Assembly: GCA_918026815.1 (NCBI GenBank)
Contig: CAKJVC010000017.1
Location: 496,001-560,000, forward strand
DNA length: 64,000 bases
Reading direction: 5' to 3'
Source of the DNA: Chalara sp. BL73
Taxonomy: Eukaryota > Ascomycota > Leotiomycetes > Helotiales
How positions within the stretch are numbered: the stretch's first letter is position 1; the number at the start of each line of letters is the position of its first letter. The position numbers and the translations under genes were made by a program. The notes below the pieces were generated by a model that searched no databases, was not told the origin of the DNA, and saw nothing but the letters and a program-made list of their open reading frames with translations. Below, piece by piece: positions 21,284 through 32,612 of this stretch.

Positions 21284-22806
21284 TTACTTCGTAGTAAACT
21301 GTAATCTATCCAGCCGGTTCCCAGGCCGTGCTTTTTGAAGCTGCAGAGATGCCAATTGCAGCGAAAGTCCCTTCCCTCCACTATCAGCAATCAAGCTTGC
21401 AACAATGCCTCCTATCGAAGATACAAAAGTGAGTGGAAGTAGTCGGAGGCCAGTCTGGAATGGCGATAAATTGTTGACTGCCTGAAATCTTTGAGGAATA
21501 CAGATGACGAGCTTGTAGAATGGGATACCATTTAAGAAAGAAGATCTAGGCAAGACATGGCTATTAGCCTAATATAACCAAGGTGAGATTGTCCTCACAA
21601 AGAACACCCATCCAGAGACGGTTGCAAAAGAATCTCCATGGAAAAATTGGCTCTTGCTCCCAAGTATCGGACGTGACCCTTCTCTCCCACCAGAGGAAGG
21701 CGAGCCAGAGGAGGCATGAAATGACCAAGACCGATATTGATGGTCCAGAAGACCATTTCCATTATACGCCTCTCTCTATAAGCCCAGTTACGAGTAACAA
21801 AGAGGCCATCAAAAGCAGCCCAGCACCTGCAATATCCAGCTTCTTGAATGGCCCGGTGCATTCTTTACCGCCAGTCTTTCCTCTCCGAAAAAGCTCGAGG
21901 TGTTGTCATGGTAGGGAAAGCCGGCAGGAATCGCAAGAAACAATATAGCCACCGCCACAAATGCAGCAGGCACACTTCGGACTTATCAGTGTGAACTAAT
22001 TAATAGAAGGATCAAGAAAGGCACATACTTGAGGAGAAATACCCATCTCCAAGTAGTATGGTTACAGATTACACCTCCAAACAGTGGCCCTGAGAGGATT
22101 GCGAGTGCCATATCAGCAGCCATAAGCGCTCCGTAGAGAGCATATTTCAATTTTGGCACCATTTCTGCAATGCTTATAATAGTCAAAGCGAACCCACCAG
22201 TGGCTCCAACGCCTTGAAAGACTCTGCATATATGCTTCCTTCGAGTCAGTCGGTCAGAAGAATCGAGCACTAACAGCTGGGTAATAGTTTGGGCTGCACC
22301 GCAGCCTACAGAGAATAAGGTGAAGATTGTTATAAACTTGTAATGATACATGTTTTGCGTCCAATGATATCACTAAGCCTTGACCAGATAATGGTAAACC
22401 GTATTGTGAACATTAATCCTTTTCAATTTATTGCTCTGAATAACGAACCAGTATAAGTGAGCAGGTAGCCTGTGGGAATCCACCCTGTTTGGTGGAAACT
22501 GTGCAGATCATTCGTTATTGATAGAATCGATGTGCTGATAATGGTGACTTCTAGATTGACGAGGCATAGACCTAAACGCAGCTGAAAATTTCTTAGATAC
22601 TAGCTGAACATCATTTCCGGCTACTCTATATCCAAATGGACATACCCGAACATCATTAGGTGCAATCTCCATCCAGCCAAATATTGAAGTTCATCCTGGG
22701 ACGCAGGAGCATTTTGGTCCGAGGTTCTGGAGGCTTGGTTTTTGGTTTCGGACAAACCGCTTTTATCATTTCCGGCTGGTAGCTGTATGGTATCCTCTAA
22801 AGCCAT
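21284..22806 (-). pseudogene. Decayed MFS transporter (DHA14-like drug/H+ antiporter family)
   Basis: Fragments read in order along the minus strand: MALEDTIQ...WRLHLMMFG from 22806; a VNLEVTIISTSILSITNDL segment and GWIPTGYLLTYT; WSRLSDIIGRK; then FSVGCGAAQT, VFQGVGATGG, GPLFGG and TTWRWVFLL. These are followed by FLAIPAGFPYH, LDIAGAGLLL and finally PQRFQAVNNLSPFQTGLRLLP. This is the standard MFS order for about two thirds of a 14-TM protein. It is broken by a 1-nt phase clash at the first splice junction, a frameshift after IIGRK, a 13-codon insertion before CRVFQG, an in-frame TAA after LIERGV and loss of the C-terminal helices at 21284. These several independent lesions make sequencing error unlikely. 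Intact relatives export drugs or secondary metabolites. Confidence 0.85.
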
Positions 22807-24612
22807 GATGACGTATCGCGGTGAGAAGGTATTATATGATTGAGTATAAAAAACGATGGGTCTATTTGAGCACCATGAAGCTCGGTTGATCATAGCAAAA
22901 TCGATAGACACAAAATCAGGAGGGAAAAAGCTGCACACAATGAGGCGGGCCTGATTAGATTTCGGATCAAAGCAGATATGACTCGAGATCTTGACTTCCA
23001 TATGCAATGTGATTATGCACCTCACTTCTCATGAACAGACTTTCCAACATCAAAGGCTATCTTCTGCCTTCTGCCTCAAATTAGCCGAGCTATCCAATGT
23101 AAAACAACATGACACGGTTACACCGCATAGAAACGATCCCCTGTGTTCCTAGTTTAGTTACCGCCTGTGTGTATATAACCGAGGCACATATAGGTGAGTT
23201 CCAACGATATCCCCAGCACGGCACTTGTTAGAGGTGTTGTGCAACCCGGTGTTTAATTCTGCCTCATGTAGGACTTACACCCCTTTACTGCTTTGCCCCT
23301 ACGACCCTACGAGATAACAACAAATTGTGCAGCCACTTCCCCTGGCTCCAGCAATATGGCCATGACTGGCTTTCGCACCCAGACCAGTAGCACGAACAAT
23401 TTCAACTATCTTCACACTAGCAAGCCGTCGGCGTATCAGGTTATGGCTAAACTCGCCTCGCTCTCGCATAGAGATGCGTGGAATCGCGGCTGGATGAGAA
23501 AGTTGACTAGGCAATTAAGAACATATACTTTCATTGAGAGAAATACCACCCAACATTTAAGCGCTCTACAAGGGCACTAGTAGGTAAATATTGCCATAGC
23601 ACTGGCGCTGGAGGGTCTGAGTTTTACAGCCCTGTATCGCAACAAATGCATTAGATAAAATCGACAAAATTGAAATCGCTACTGTGTGCAAGACTAGAGC
23701 ATTGTTTCAGTGTAAAAATTATGCTTATATTTTGATTTTGTGAATTGTTGTCACAGTTAGAAGCTGAACTGTTCTGGTACGCTCCTGTCCAAAAGGACAA
23801 TACTCAACTGCTGCATCTTTGTATGGAAATCTATACGTTAGACCTGATGATTAGCGTGATAAAGGCTTTGTCTGTTGGTGTGCGCATACGGTTACACTCT
23901 CGCTACGCTGAACATTAGATGGTGTAGTGACCAGTGGCACTGACCGCATTTTAATTTTCATCCTTGGTTGCTGTTGGGTAGCTGAAAAGCGGCGAATTGG
24001 CTGCTTTGATGTACACAAGCCCCTTGTTAAGTAGAGATAGATCTTTGGGTGATATCTTTTCCCGATCTAAAGTTTTGCTTGAATGGAATTTATTTTAAGT
24101 ATGCACTGAATGAATTAACTACATAAAAGTCTATTTCCAAAAATACATGAAAGGGGACTGGTAGAAACTATTGATTTTTGTATTACCCCTTCCATGTATA
24201 TCTGCATCTATAGTGGCCACGCCGCTCTCGTGCACATCTGTGTAGATACTGTGGGGTTCGCCCATTCGTGGAGCGCAAGTTATCTGCATGCCCTTCTGTT
24301 TAAATTCTGTCAGCAAAGCTGTTTATCCGATACACATCTTCCTTTAACAGCCTTGCACATTGCTTTGGGGTCTGAAACTCTACTCACCAACTAGTAAAAT
24401 CGAGAAGATCCACCCCTAAGGCAGTCTGAGGATGGTAGGGTATCTGTTCAACGAACGAAACCAAAGCATCCTTGTTTGAGGCGGAGACAAAACCATCGTA
24501 AACGCCAATTATTCTTCACATCGGCCACTTTGTGCTCTTCATGATTACGTTGTTTTTTTCTTTGGATAATTAGAATCCCAACACACAAACTTGAGCTTTC
24601 CGACTTGGCAAC
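22807..24612. other. Intergenic, 1.8 kb
   Basis: No supported gene. A plus-strand frame at 23293-23580 and others here lack domains or splice context and are treated as chance. Confidence 0.6.
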
Positions 24613-25830
24613 ATGGGCAAAGCTCACAACACAATTACCTTTCCACAGGGACCACTGCCACCCAACTATAACACGGAGAACCGTAGCCATGTTATGCTTG
24701 CAGTTGGGATCTTGTATCTTATCCTGGAACTCCTTGCGTTTGGATGTAGAATATTTGCTCGTCGAATGAATCGTGTGCCATTCGGCTGGGATGATGCTCT
24801 CATGATTCCAGCATTACTGCTCAACCTGGGGGTCTGTGTCATGGCACTTTGTAAGTTTGCAGACCACGAACGATTCCATACGAGTAGATAGCATGTCTTA
24901 TTCATACAGTGTCGATACCATATGCAGGCATCGGCCGACATACGCTTCCAGTGCTGCTAGAAGACTTCAATAAGATAGTGTTTTTTGGAAAAGACGCTCT
25001 ACTTATTATTCCCCTCTTGTATTCGCTTGCTATTGCTTTTTCGAAAGGAGCAATCCTTAACCTTTTCTTACGAATATTTACAATGGGAATTACTCGCCAT
25101 ATTACTTGGATCATCGGCGCTATTGTTGTATGCCACACCATCGCTTGTGTTTTCGCCACCATCTTCCAATGCTACCCAATACATCTACTCTGGAGCGCGG
25201 TTCAGCGGGAAAATTGTATTTCCATTCAAGCACTTTGTGAATTCTCATCAATTCCAAATGTCGTCACGGATTTGGCTATGCTAATACTTCCATTACCGAC
25301 TGTTTGGAAGCTGAAGGCTTCCACACAAGTCAAGGTAGGAGTGACAATCACGCTCCTGACGGCATCGATGTGAGTTGAAGCTCAATATGACTCCGCATCC
25401 CTGGTCGTGCTTTTTGACTGACAAGAGCCTCAGTGGTATTCTAGCTTCGATCCTACGGATGGCTGGGTTCTTCAAGGCCGATATATTCAGTGATCCTTGT
25501 TGGTTAGGAGCGGATCTCATGGCTTATAGCGTTGCAGAACCTGGGACATATTTTCTTGCTGCCTGCTTCCCAACATACCGCCCATTAATCACCTGGATCA
25601 AGACTGGTACCTTCTTTTCTACTCTTAGTTCTCGCTATCGATCAGGGTCGAAAAAGTATGGGAATATTTGCAATGATGCAGACCAAAGCGGCAAGTCCAA
25701 TGGAATCCAGGAATACTCACGAGCTCCTATCAAACAAGTACGCGAGTTTCACTCTATTGTGTTGTCTAATATCGAGCGCGATGATGCGAGCAGGGGAGGC
25801 AACAACGACAGTATGGAACGTATCGTCTGA
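24613..25830 (+). CDS. Rhodopsin-domain integral membrane protein (fungal PF20684-type)
   Basis: Three exons, 24613-24850, 24910-25369 and 25434-25830, give 364 aa with all phases matching (GTAAGT and GTGAGT donors). The layout is that of the large fungal 'rhodopsin domain' family: an extracellular N-terminus, helix 1 (MLAVGILYLILELLAF), the FGWDD motif after helix 1, AFSKGAILNLFLRIF, TWIIGAIVVCHTIACVFATIFQC, the conserved PNVVTDLAMLILPLPTVWKL helix and GILASILRMAGFF. This gives about seven membrane segments in all. The C-terminal tail is polar and Ser/Asn-rich. It lacks the retinal-binding lysine context of true microbial rhodopsins. Relatives include candidate GPCR-like receptors (PTH11-like neighbours in sequence space), but function is not established. 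It sits between the dead transporter and a gene desert. Confidence 0.88.
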
Positions 25831-27780
25831 GGTGGGGATTCAATGCTTGCTTTATCTCGCATCTTGGACGTGCTATATCATCTAAAACTTGTGTGCGACC
25901 CTCCGACTTTATGTATGTATATTTATTGTAATAGCAACATTATGAGCATGTAATTGCGATACTTTGCTCCCATTGCCTTATCTACTTATATCCTAGCTTA
26001 GCCGTCTAAGGCACATTGCCCACAAATAACATCAAAGTTTGGGGAGTGTCATTAATTCGCATTCCAGTTGATTCATTATTTGTAAGGCTTGTACGCAAAA
26101 GATATAACCCGACAGTATTCTCCATATCTAACTATTGTACCAAATAAAATCTCTATTCTTTTTCTTCGGGTTCGGCTGTTTAACTGATAAACTCGCCTAA
26201 CTGTGAGAGGTACTGCGTTAATAATATAAACGCTTTTTATTTTTTATAATATAAAAGGTTAAAAGCTTTACTACCAAAAAAAAGTAGGGTGCTAAACTTA
26301 CCAGCAAAGCTTACTAACTAACTAGATTTGAAGCTGAGTAATTATGGGGCCTGTGTGCTATATGGCATTTCCCAAATTTGGGTTTCAGGCCTTATATTCA
26401 ACCTTTATAACAGCTGACTTCCAGCCTGATTGCATAAGGCTGTGTGGTAGGCCTTAGCAACAGGCACATTTCAGCTCCGCAGTTTTTTCGAACGAATGAA
26501 CTTTTACCAATAAAAGCATATTTAGATTGAGAAAATAGTTAGACATTTTAGCTTGATGTAATAACGTAGCTTGTAGCATATAAGTCATTCAGCCACAAGC
26601 ATTAATTAGCACTACATGCTTGCAAATAGGGCAATGGTCAAGGCCATTTTGTTCTGTTTCGAACCAGACTCGTTGTATTTTAAGAATAAAAACATATAAA
26701 ATTACTATGTCCTAAATGCCTAATACACAAAATAACTCCTAAACTATAAGGTTTGCCAGGTTCACTCTACCACATACATCTGCGAGTTCTGGTCGAAAAC
26801 CTCAAAGCACAGGCCCACAACCAACTTTTGTTTACTTATTGTAGCTTCAGGATGCCCTATACGCCTCTGTGTTTGGACCCTGGTTGTAGTCGTAACATCG
26901 CCAGCAACCGCCGACATGGTTATGTGGACAATTGCGGTTGCCACAGAGTGACTGGGTTTGATTAGGAACCGTGGACGATGTATCGTTACTATTGTTTAGA
27001 ATAATTATCGATAACTTGTAAGATACTAAAGCCTTGTAGCATTTGGACTTCTCGACAGTAATTTTCTAACATATAGTCATAAGCAGCATAAGTTGAAAGC
27101 TGCTAGACGGCATGTCTATCTATACAACATGTAATAGACGTCGAGCTTCTCGAAGGTGGTCCGGCTCAGACTGTGCACAGTAAAGCGGCTGAGCTAACAA
27201 AAAGTAAATGCTCTTAGACCGGACGTTGCTATTCAAGAACAAAACCGCAACATTAAGCCCTTTCTAACAACGATGGCACCGTCTTTCGGCTTATCTAGGC
27301 TGAGAGGGCATGTGCAAGAGCGTAGTGCTTGAAACAAGCAAAGGCGGACCTGAAAACCACAGAGAAAGGGTTAGCGTTGTATGCTGTATCCAGTGCCTTG
27401 AGGCCATCGCTATTGGCCGGTCTATTCCACTATCAGCAAACTCCATGATACTGGATCTGGATCTCCCACTCCGAGAGCCCTCTTGAGGGTATGCCTGCCT
27501 CCTCCCAGACTTGGGGGCCGCGGTAAAATTGTCACTGGTCTTCTGAGTCCTTTTCAAGCCAATGTTGGCATGAAATGCGCGTCTATCATCGTAGCACCTT
27601 ACTAAGCCGGGTTCTGCAGATGGCGTCCTTGCAATAGCATGAAATAGTAGAGATTTTTGATAAAAATAGAAAAGAAACTAAACTGAAATGGTCTAGATAG
27701 GGGAGTGCTGCCCTCTTATACCTGAACGGGGGGGTTCGATGTCGCAGCTGGCAAAACTCCAAGGTTTTACCCACTAACAC

Positions 27781-27860
27781 AGTTGCATGAATCTGTTATA
27801 AGATGCCTTCAGCTCGGAGGCGTTGATTCGTTGAGAACGGCCGGCAATTATTGCTTGTTG
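27781..27860 (+). repeat. Diverged 80-bp repeat, copy A
   Basis: Matches 31682-31761 in the same orientation across its whole length. Shared blocks include TTGCATGA, CCTTC, AGGC, ATTCGTT, GGCCG and GCTTG. Most differences are transitions (A/G or C/T), and there is a one-base indel before GGCCG. Confidence 0.65.
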
Positions 27861-27922
27861 GCGTTTTAATAATGGGGACCATTTTCCAAAAAGTATACAG
27901 CAAGATTAACAAAAGCGATTTG

Positions 27923-27966
27923 CCCCCCCCCCCCCCCCCTCTCTCTCTCTCTATATATATATATAT
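27923..27966. repeat. Composite microsatellite C17-(TC)n-(TA)n
   Basis: A run of 17 C at 27923-27939 passes directly into a TC/CT repeat and then a TA repeat ending at 27966. Confidence 0.95.
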
Positions 27967-29020
27967 GAAATACGCATCTTACTCACAAACCAAAACTCAA
28001 GCAGTCCTGTTCTCAAACTTTTGTCGCCAAGCAATCTCTGAATACAGCCTCCCTAAAGCTTAGTCACAGGTACAAGGAGCGTGCAAGCGCGAACAGAGCT
28101 AATGGGGCTTGCCATTTAAAATTGGGCGTGCAAACCAACAGCCTATATGTAGTATCTTAGATCACTGTTTGCGTTGAGTTCGTCCTTAAGAAAATTACTT
28201 GGTCGAATAAAGGTCTTGTGTCAAATATGACCACAGTTTAGCAGACTTGTTATTTGTACTAAAGCACTATGTGTACTACTTTTAGCATAGTACAAACAGT
28301 TATCTCTTGCAAATCTAATATGAGTGCCCATAGTTTATTACTAACATCTTCTGGTACTAATAGTACTTTTAACTTAATAGACCAGTCCTTTATTAGTGGC
28401 GTTTTCTCAATGGCTGGGATACCTTTCCTATGATTCTGGGAAGCCTAGATTGGTGGGAGTACTGGGTAATCTTATCTGAAAGACCCTGGCTTAAATTCCC
28501 ATTTAGGGCTTTGCACCTAGCATTTCAACCGCTTCAAGCTTCCTTTAGTAATAGGAGTGGAACCTCTGTAGGATATAAGTTATAAAACAGGGCATGTAAG
28601 ACAGCAGTCCTAGCAGCGCTTTGAACCTAAAGCGGGGCGAGAGGCTAGGAGAAAAGTTCATTTTCACTAGTGTACCAGATGGCAGTTCAACAGCAGTGAT
28701 GGTTTGTAAGATTAATGGGATTTTATCAAGGAAACTAGGACGAGAAGCAGTGAAAGAGCTTACATGTCTACTAGGCCGAGATGCAACAACAAATCTCAGT
28801 TTAATGATGTCTATAAGGCAGCACCTTCAAGAAGGCGGCTGATGCTACCTTTGGGTCAAGCTTAGGTACTATACATTGCTTTCCCAGCCCTTTCAACGCG
28901 CTTAGCTAGTTCCGTCTAAATCCCTCCTAAGCATATCATTCTGAGTACAGTGACGACGAGGTTTCCGTGGCATGGGCATTGAGACAAGAGGGCTGCCGTG
29001 TTGAGTAGACTTCCGTACGC

Positions 29021-29412
29021 TTAGTTCAGACGGTTGCTGTTGGCCTCGGACTCTTGTAGTGAGCCGACGACAGTGGCTTCGCAGGCGATAAAGCCAACCA
29101 GTTCGAGGATAGTGGCAGCGCTGAAAGCCGCCGCTTCGAGGCCTAGCGCGGCAACACCGCAAAGAGCGATTTCACCAACAGCTTTAGTAATGGCGCCAGC
29201 TCGGCATGACTGGCAGTTGGCGTTGCATTGACTGAGTCGCCGGCCCTCGCCCTCGCCGTTGGATCTGATCCTCTCGGCGGATGCCTCCCTAGCATCATCT
29301 AGAACCTTCTGAACCGCGGCCAAGGCATCGTCTTGACGAACCTGAAGGCGTGGGTAGCAGCGGCAAAGCTAGTAGCCGCGAAGGCGATGAGAAGTCCGGT
29401 AGCAGCCTTCAT
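29021..29412 (-). pseudogene. Small secreted cysteine-containing protein, frameshifted
   Basis: ATG at 29412 opens a textbook 22-residue secretion signal (charged MK, hydrophobic LLIAFAATSF, Ala-rich cleavage site ending THA). Just after it the frame carries on only into a short dead end. A one-base shift near TTCAGGTTCG enters a second frame (VRQDDALAAVQKVLDD...) that stays open to a stop at 29021. That frame holds five Cys, three of them in a CNANCQSC knot-like block, followed by an Ala/Gly-rich hydrophobic stretch. The two halves fit together as a mature secreted protein of about 110 residues. No intron can bridge them (the only GT...AG pair is 33 nt and gives a stop). It may be a recent pseudogene or a base error. 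It resembles small secreted effector-like proteins in form only; no family is claimed. Confidence 0.55.
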
Positions 29413-30194
29413 TTGGGATACGTTGAGTTGAGAAGATGTGTTAGTGTTGAGACGAATCTCTTTAGTGAGAGGTAGACGAAGAGCTATGCCGGTGGACTGA
29501 ACAGTGCAGAAGAGCAGATGAATAACGGAGTGGCACGAGATCAACGCGTGTGAATATTGAGAATTGAAGGGAATTGCTGTGTTGTTGAGTTGCTTGCTGG
29601 ATGAAAACTGCGAGTCTGGGGAGGGAAACAGCTTCTTTTTGTGCTCCAACTTGTGCTCAACTCGAGAAACAAATCTGGAGCTGTTGCCTGCCTTCTCATC
29701 TAGCCTTGCCGTGGCTATGGCGTAAACAGCTCTGCTTGGATCATGAGAAATCGGGGCTTCTTGATACAATGTTGTAACAGGCCGCCAGCAACAGAAGTTA
29801 ACTTCTCGGCGAGCAGAAGTGTATTTGTGCCTCTGTACATGCAAATAATAAGACTAGCCGATGTATTCAGCTGCTCTTTGTTGGTGTTCCGCTGTCTTGG
29901 CGTTTAGTGCATCTAATACTCTGCGGTAAAGCTGTAATAAAGATAAGTTTGCTTGAGTCAGGAAGGCTATAGATGGGGAGGAATCGGTTTCAGAAGGCTC
30001 GATTTAGCGTCGTCAGGTACCGTAACACTGGGTTCATTGCATCTGTTGCACCAAATAGGTCTTTCTTTGGGGCGCCGAACTTTACTTATTGTAACCTTAT
30101 CCAAGGTAACCTTACCCATAGACCGACCGACTGTAGTTCATCTAAAAGACTTTCTCTCCCCGGAACCATCAATCCCGAGACCAGAACACCGCTG

Positions 30195-30221
30195 CCCGGT
30201 GGCGCAAGGTGCGTCACCGGG
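30195..30221. repeat. GC-rich inverted repeat (hairpin)
   Basis: CCCGGTGGCGCA and TGCGTCACCGGG flank AGG: a 12-bp stem with one G-T pair and a 3-nt loop. It lies in a gene-poor region. Confidence 0.8.
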
Positions 30222-31681
30222 TTCCCAAGTCAAACCATAGCGGCACTTTGTTCTTCCAAGAGCCGACTTCACTTGCATCTCTTCCCAGGCTGGAAGGCAG
30301 GGCAGACTTGTGCAGAATCACTGCTGTTAACTTACTCTCTCAATCACAGATTTTCTCTTGTGGGAACTTGGCGAAGCGCAACACGCTAGCACACCACCGA
30401 GCGGACCTTCATCCCTAGATGGCCTGTGTTGAACGATATGTAAGGCGCAATAATAATTCGGCAAGAAGCATGTGCTTTTTGCCGTTTCACAGCCTGTTCT
30501 TCGGACTCAGCACACTGGTTTCGCGAGGTCAGATAACGAACATACCATCTTTGCCGACGACACCACCATATTCAGAAGCACCGATTACAGAGCCTGACTT
30601 CTCATTACGACTGCCCATGTCCGCAAAACTACAGAATTGTTGAATCGTCCTAACTTTAAGCCTTCTTCGCTTATCCTTACTAAGATGGGCGTTTAGCCTA
30701 AAGTTATTACCTCGCTTGCGTCTTGATATTTACATTAGTTTGAGTGATTTGGCTGGGACGATTTTGGAGGGCGGATTGCGTTCTGGCAGAGCCTCATGAC
30801 AGGTGTTCGGGTTCCGCGCGAGAGTGGTCGGGCTCCAGTAGAGAAAAGCTTGGCCAGGGTAAGCAACAGCTATACAAGCTCAGCATATTTATTTTAAAAC
30901 GAATATACTGGCTGGTTGCGTTATAATAAAAACGAATCTTAAAACGTGTATTATTAAAGTAGTAACGCTTCATGTCAAGTTATTCAAGTAAAGAAATCAA
31001 GAAATCATTTTATACGCGTTCAAGAACTGACACGTGAATCAAAAGAGTAGACTAGCAAAGCATGCGTTTGGATGCTTAACGTAATTCTCTACCCTGGTCC
31101 AACTGTGACCCCTTTACACTGTTGACAACAATATATACGGCTCATGCAACAAAAAAAATCTCAATTGTTGGCTACAGAGTACCTGTAAACGTGACTAATG
31201 CGAAACGGCCAGATGGACCAAGCAACAAGGAAGTGCGGCTTCCTGGCAAAGAAGACACATTTGATTTCACTACTGATACAAATCCTTTGATTAGGGCTAA
31301 AAAGTGTACAACTCTCGGCGTTGGTGTTCGCAGATTGCCACCTGTTTTATGTCATTATCTTTACACTGGTTCCAGGCACGAGTAATAAGTACGAACGTCT
31401 TAGCGTAAGTAACTGTCCAGACAGGGCGGGCGATTCAACTAGCTTAAGTTAGACTTTAGTGTTGGTAGCTAATTGTATGTAACTATGATCACGTGGCCTG
31501 CACGTAAAACAATGGGACCTAAAAGTCCTACTCTGTAGCGTAGAACCTCATCAACCAATTAAGGAACTATAATCACACAAGCAAGAACGTAGCCAATAGC
31601 TGCTACGTCTTTTGCTACGTGATAGGTATCCGACATTTAGCAAATTTTTATATTTCACTTAGGATTGAATAGATATACTAC

Positions 31682-31761
31682 AATTGCATGAGCCTTTTAT
31701 GGGAATCCTTCGCCTCGAAGGCATTAATTCGTTAAGGAATGGCCGAAACAAAAGCTTGCTC
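31682..31761 (+). repeat. Diverged 80-bp repeat, copy B
   Basis: Same orientation as copy A, 3.9 kb downstream. See copy A for the shared blocks. Confidence 0.65.
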
Positions 31762-32612
31762 CTTCGATTTCTAGATCAAGAACCCCCCGCGAGTGATATT
31801 GTGATAGTATTATTAAAATACTGGGTCTATCAAGAAAATATCCTTTGGGTGTAAAGCTGAAAATAATCAAAATCGGCACAATAATTTAGGAAGTAATTTG
31901 CTCAAGGTTTGGGATGTGTTAATATACATTATGCAACAGTAAATTTCGAATTGAAAATGGCCATCTAAATAATCTCAGTAAAAGAGTTACACAAGATATT
32001 AAAGTGAGCAAAGCCCCCAGCTCCCGCCGACGTTGTTTTCTCAGGCTCCCACTCCACAGCTAAGGATATTTTCCCTATATTTATGCGGATTCTGCAGTTA
32101 ATATTGCTTCTCCAGCCTATTTATCTAGTACAATAGCGCTACTAAACGGTCCGATTGTGCGTGCGTATGATAAATGCATAGAAAGGCTTGGAAGATCCTC
32201 TTCAATGCTGTACTGATGTAGCATCGACAAAAAACATAAGCTGTGGCAACCGACCTCAATAATCTTATGAATCATAGAGCTTTCCTTTCTTCGATTCGTT
32301 ATTCACTTGCAGCCCTGACAAGGCTGATTGAATGTAGTTCAATCAAGGGAATGGGAGATGCCGCGGGGAGGTTCTTCTGTTACTTTCCCGAAACATGAAC
32401 TGATTGTTGGCCAATCTTATGCAATGGAGGCCGAACCTATTAGAGCAAACCGTGCCGCATCTTCAGGTCAAACTTCGGCTACAATCAGCTTTGGTTGGCA
32501 GCAATGCCTCTATCCGGAGGACTAGTTCGTGCTATGGTGAGAATATTAGAAGGTTGGCGATTGGTTCTCGCTTCAATCATATTACAATATGTTCCATTAT
32601 ATTATAGATCCT

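Larger units (their letters stand above)
25831..29020. other. Gene desert, 3.2 kb, AT-rich
   Basis: Contains one copy of an 80-bp diverged repeat and a composite microsatellite (listed separately). A plus-strand frame at 28621-28842 is open but unrecognised. The AT richness and lack of genes suggest repeat-induced decay or an isochore-like block; this is inference. Confidence 0.55.
29413..32612. other. Gene-poor stretch with GC-rich islands, 3.2 kb
   Basis: Contains GC-richer islands at about 29.95-30.65 kb with protein-like minus-strand frames (30138-30278 and 30540-30618), a strong hairpin, and the second copy of the 80-bp repeat. No complete gene can be supported. The ~300 bp next to 32613 should hold the VPS8 3' UTR. 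Confidence 0.5.

Noticed and set aside
28621..28842. 73-codon plus-strand frame that might be a transposon fragment
   Set aside because: No transposase or reverse-transcriptase motif and no terminal repeats next to it.
31122..31385. 87-codon frame with polar, protein-like sequence
   Set aside because: No signal peptide, family or splice context; kept only as part of the gene-poor region.
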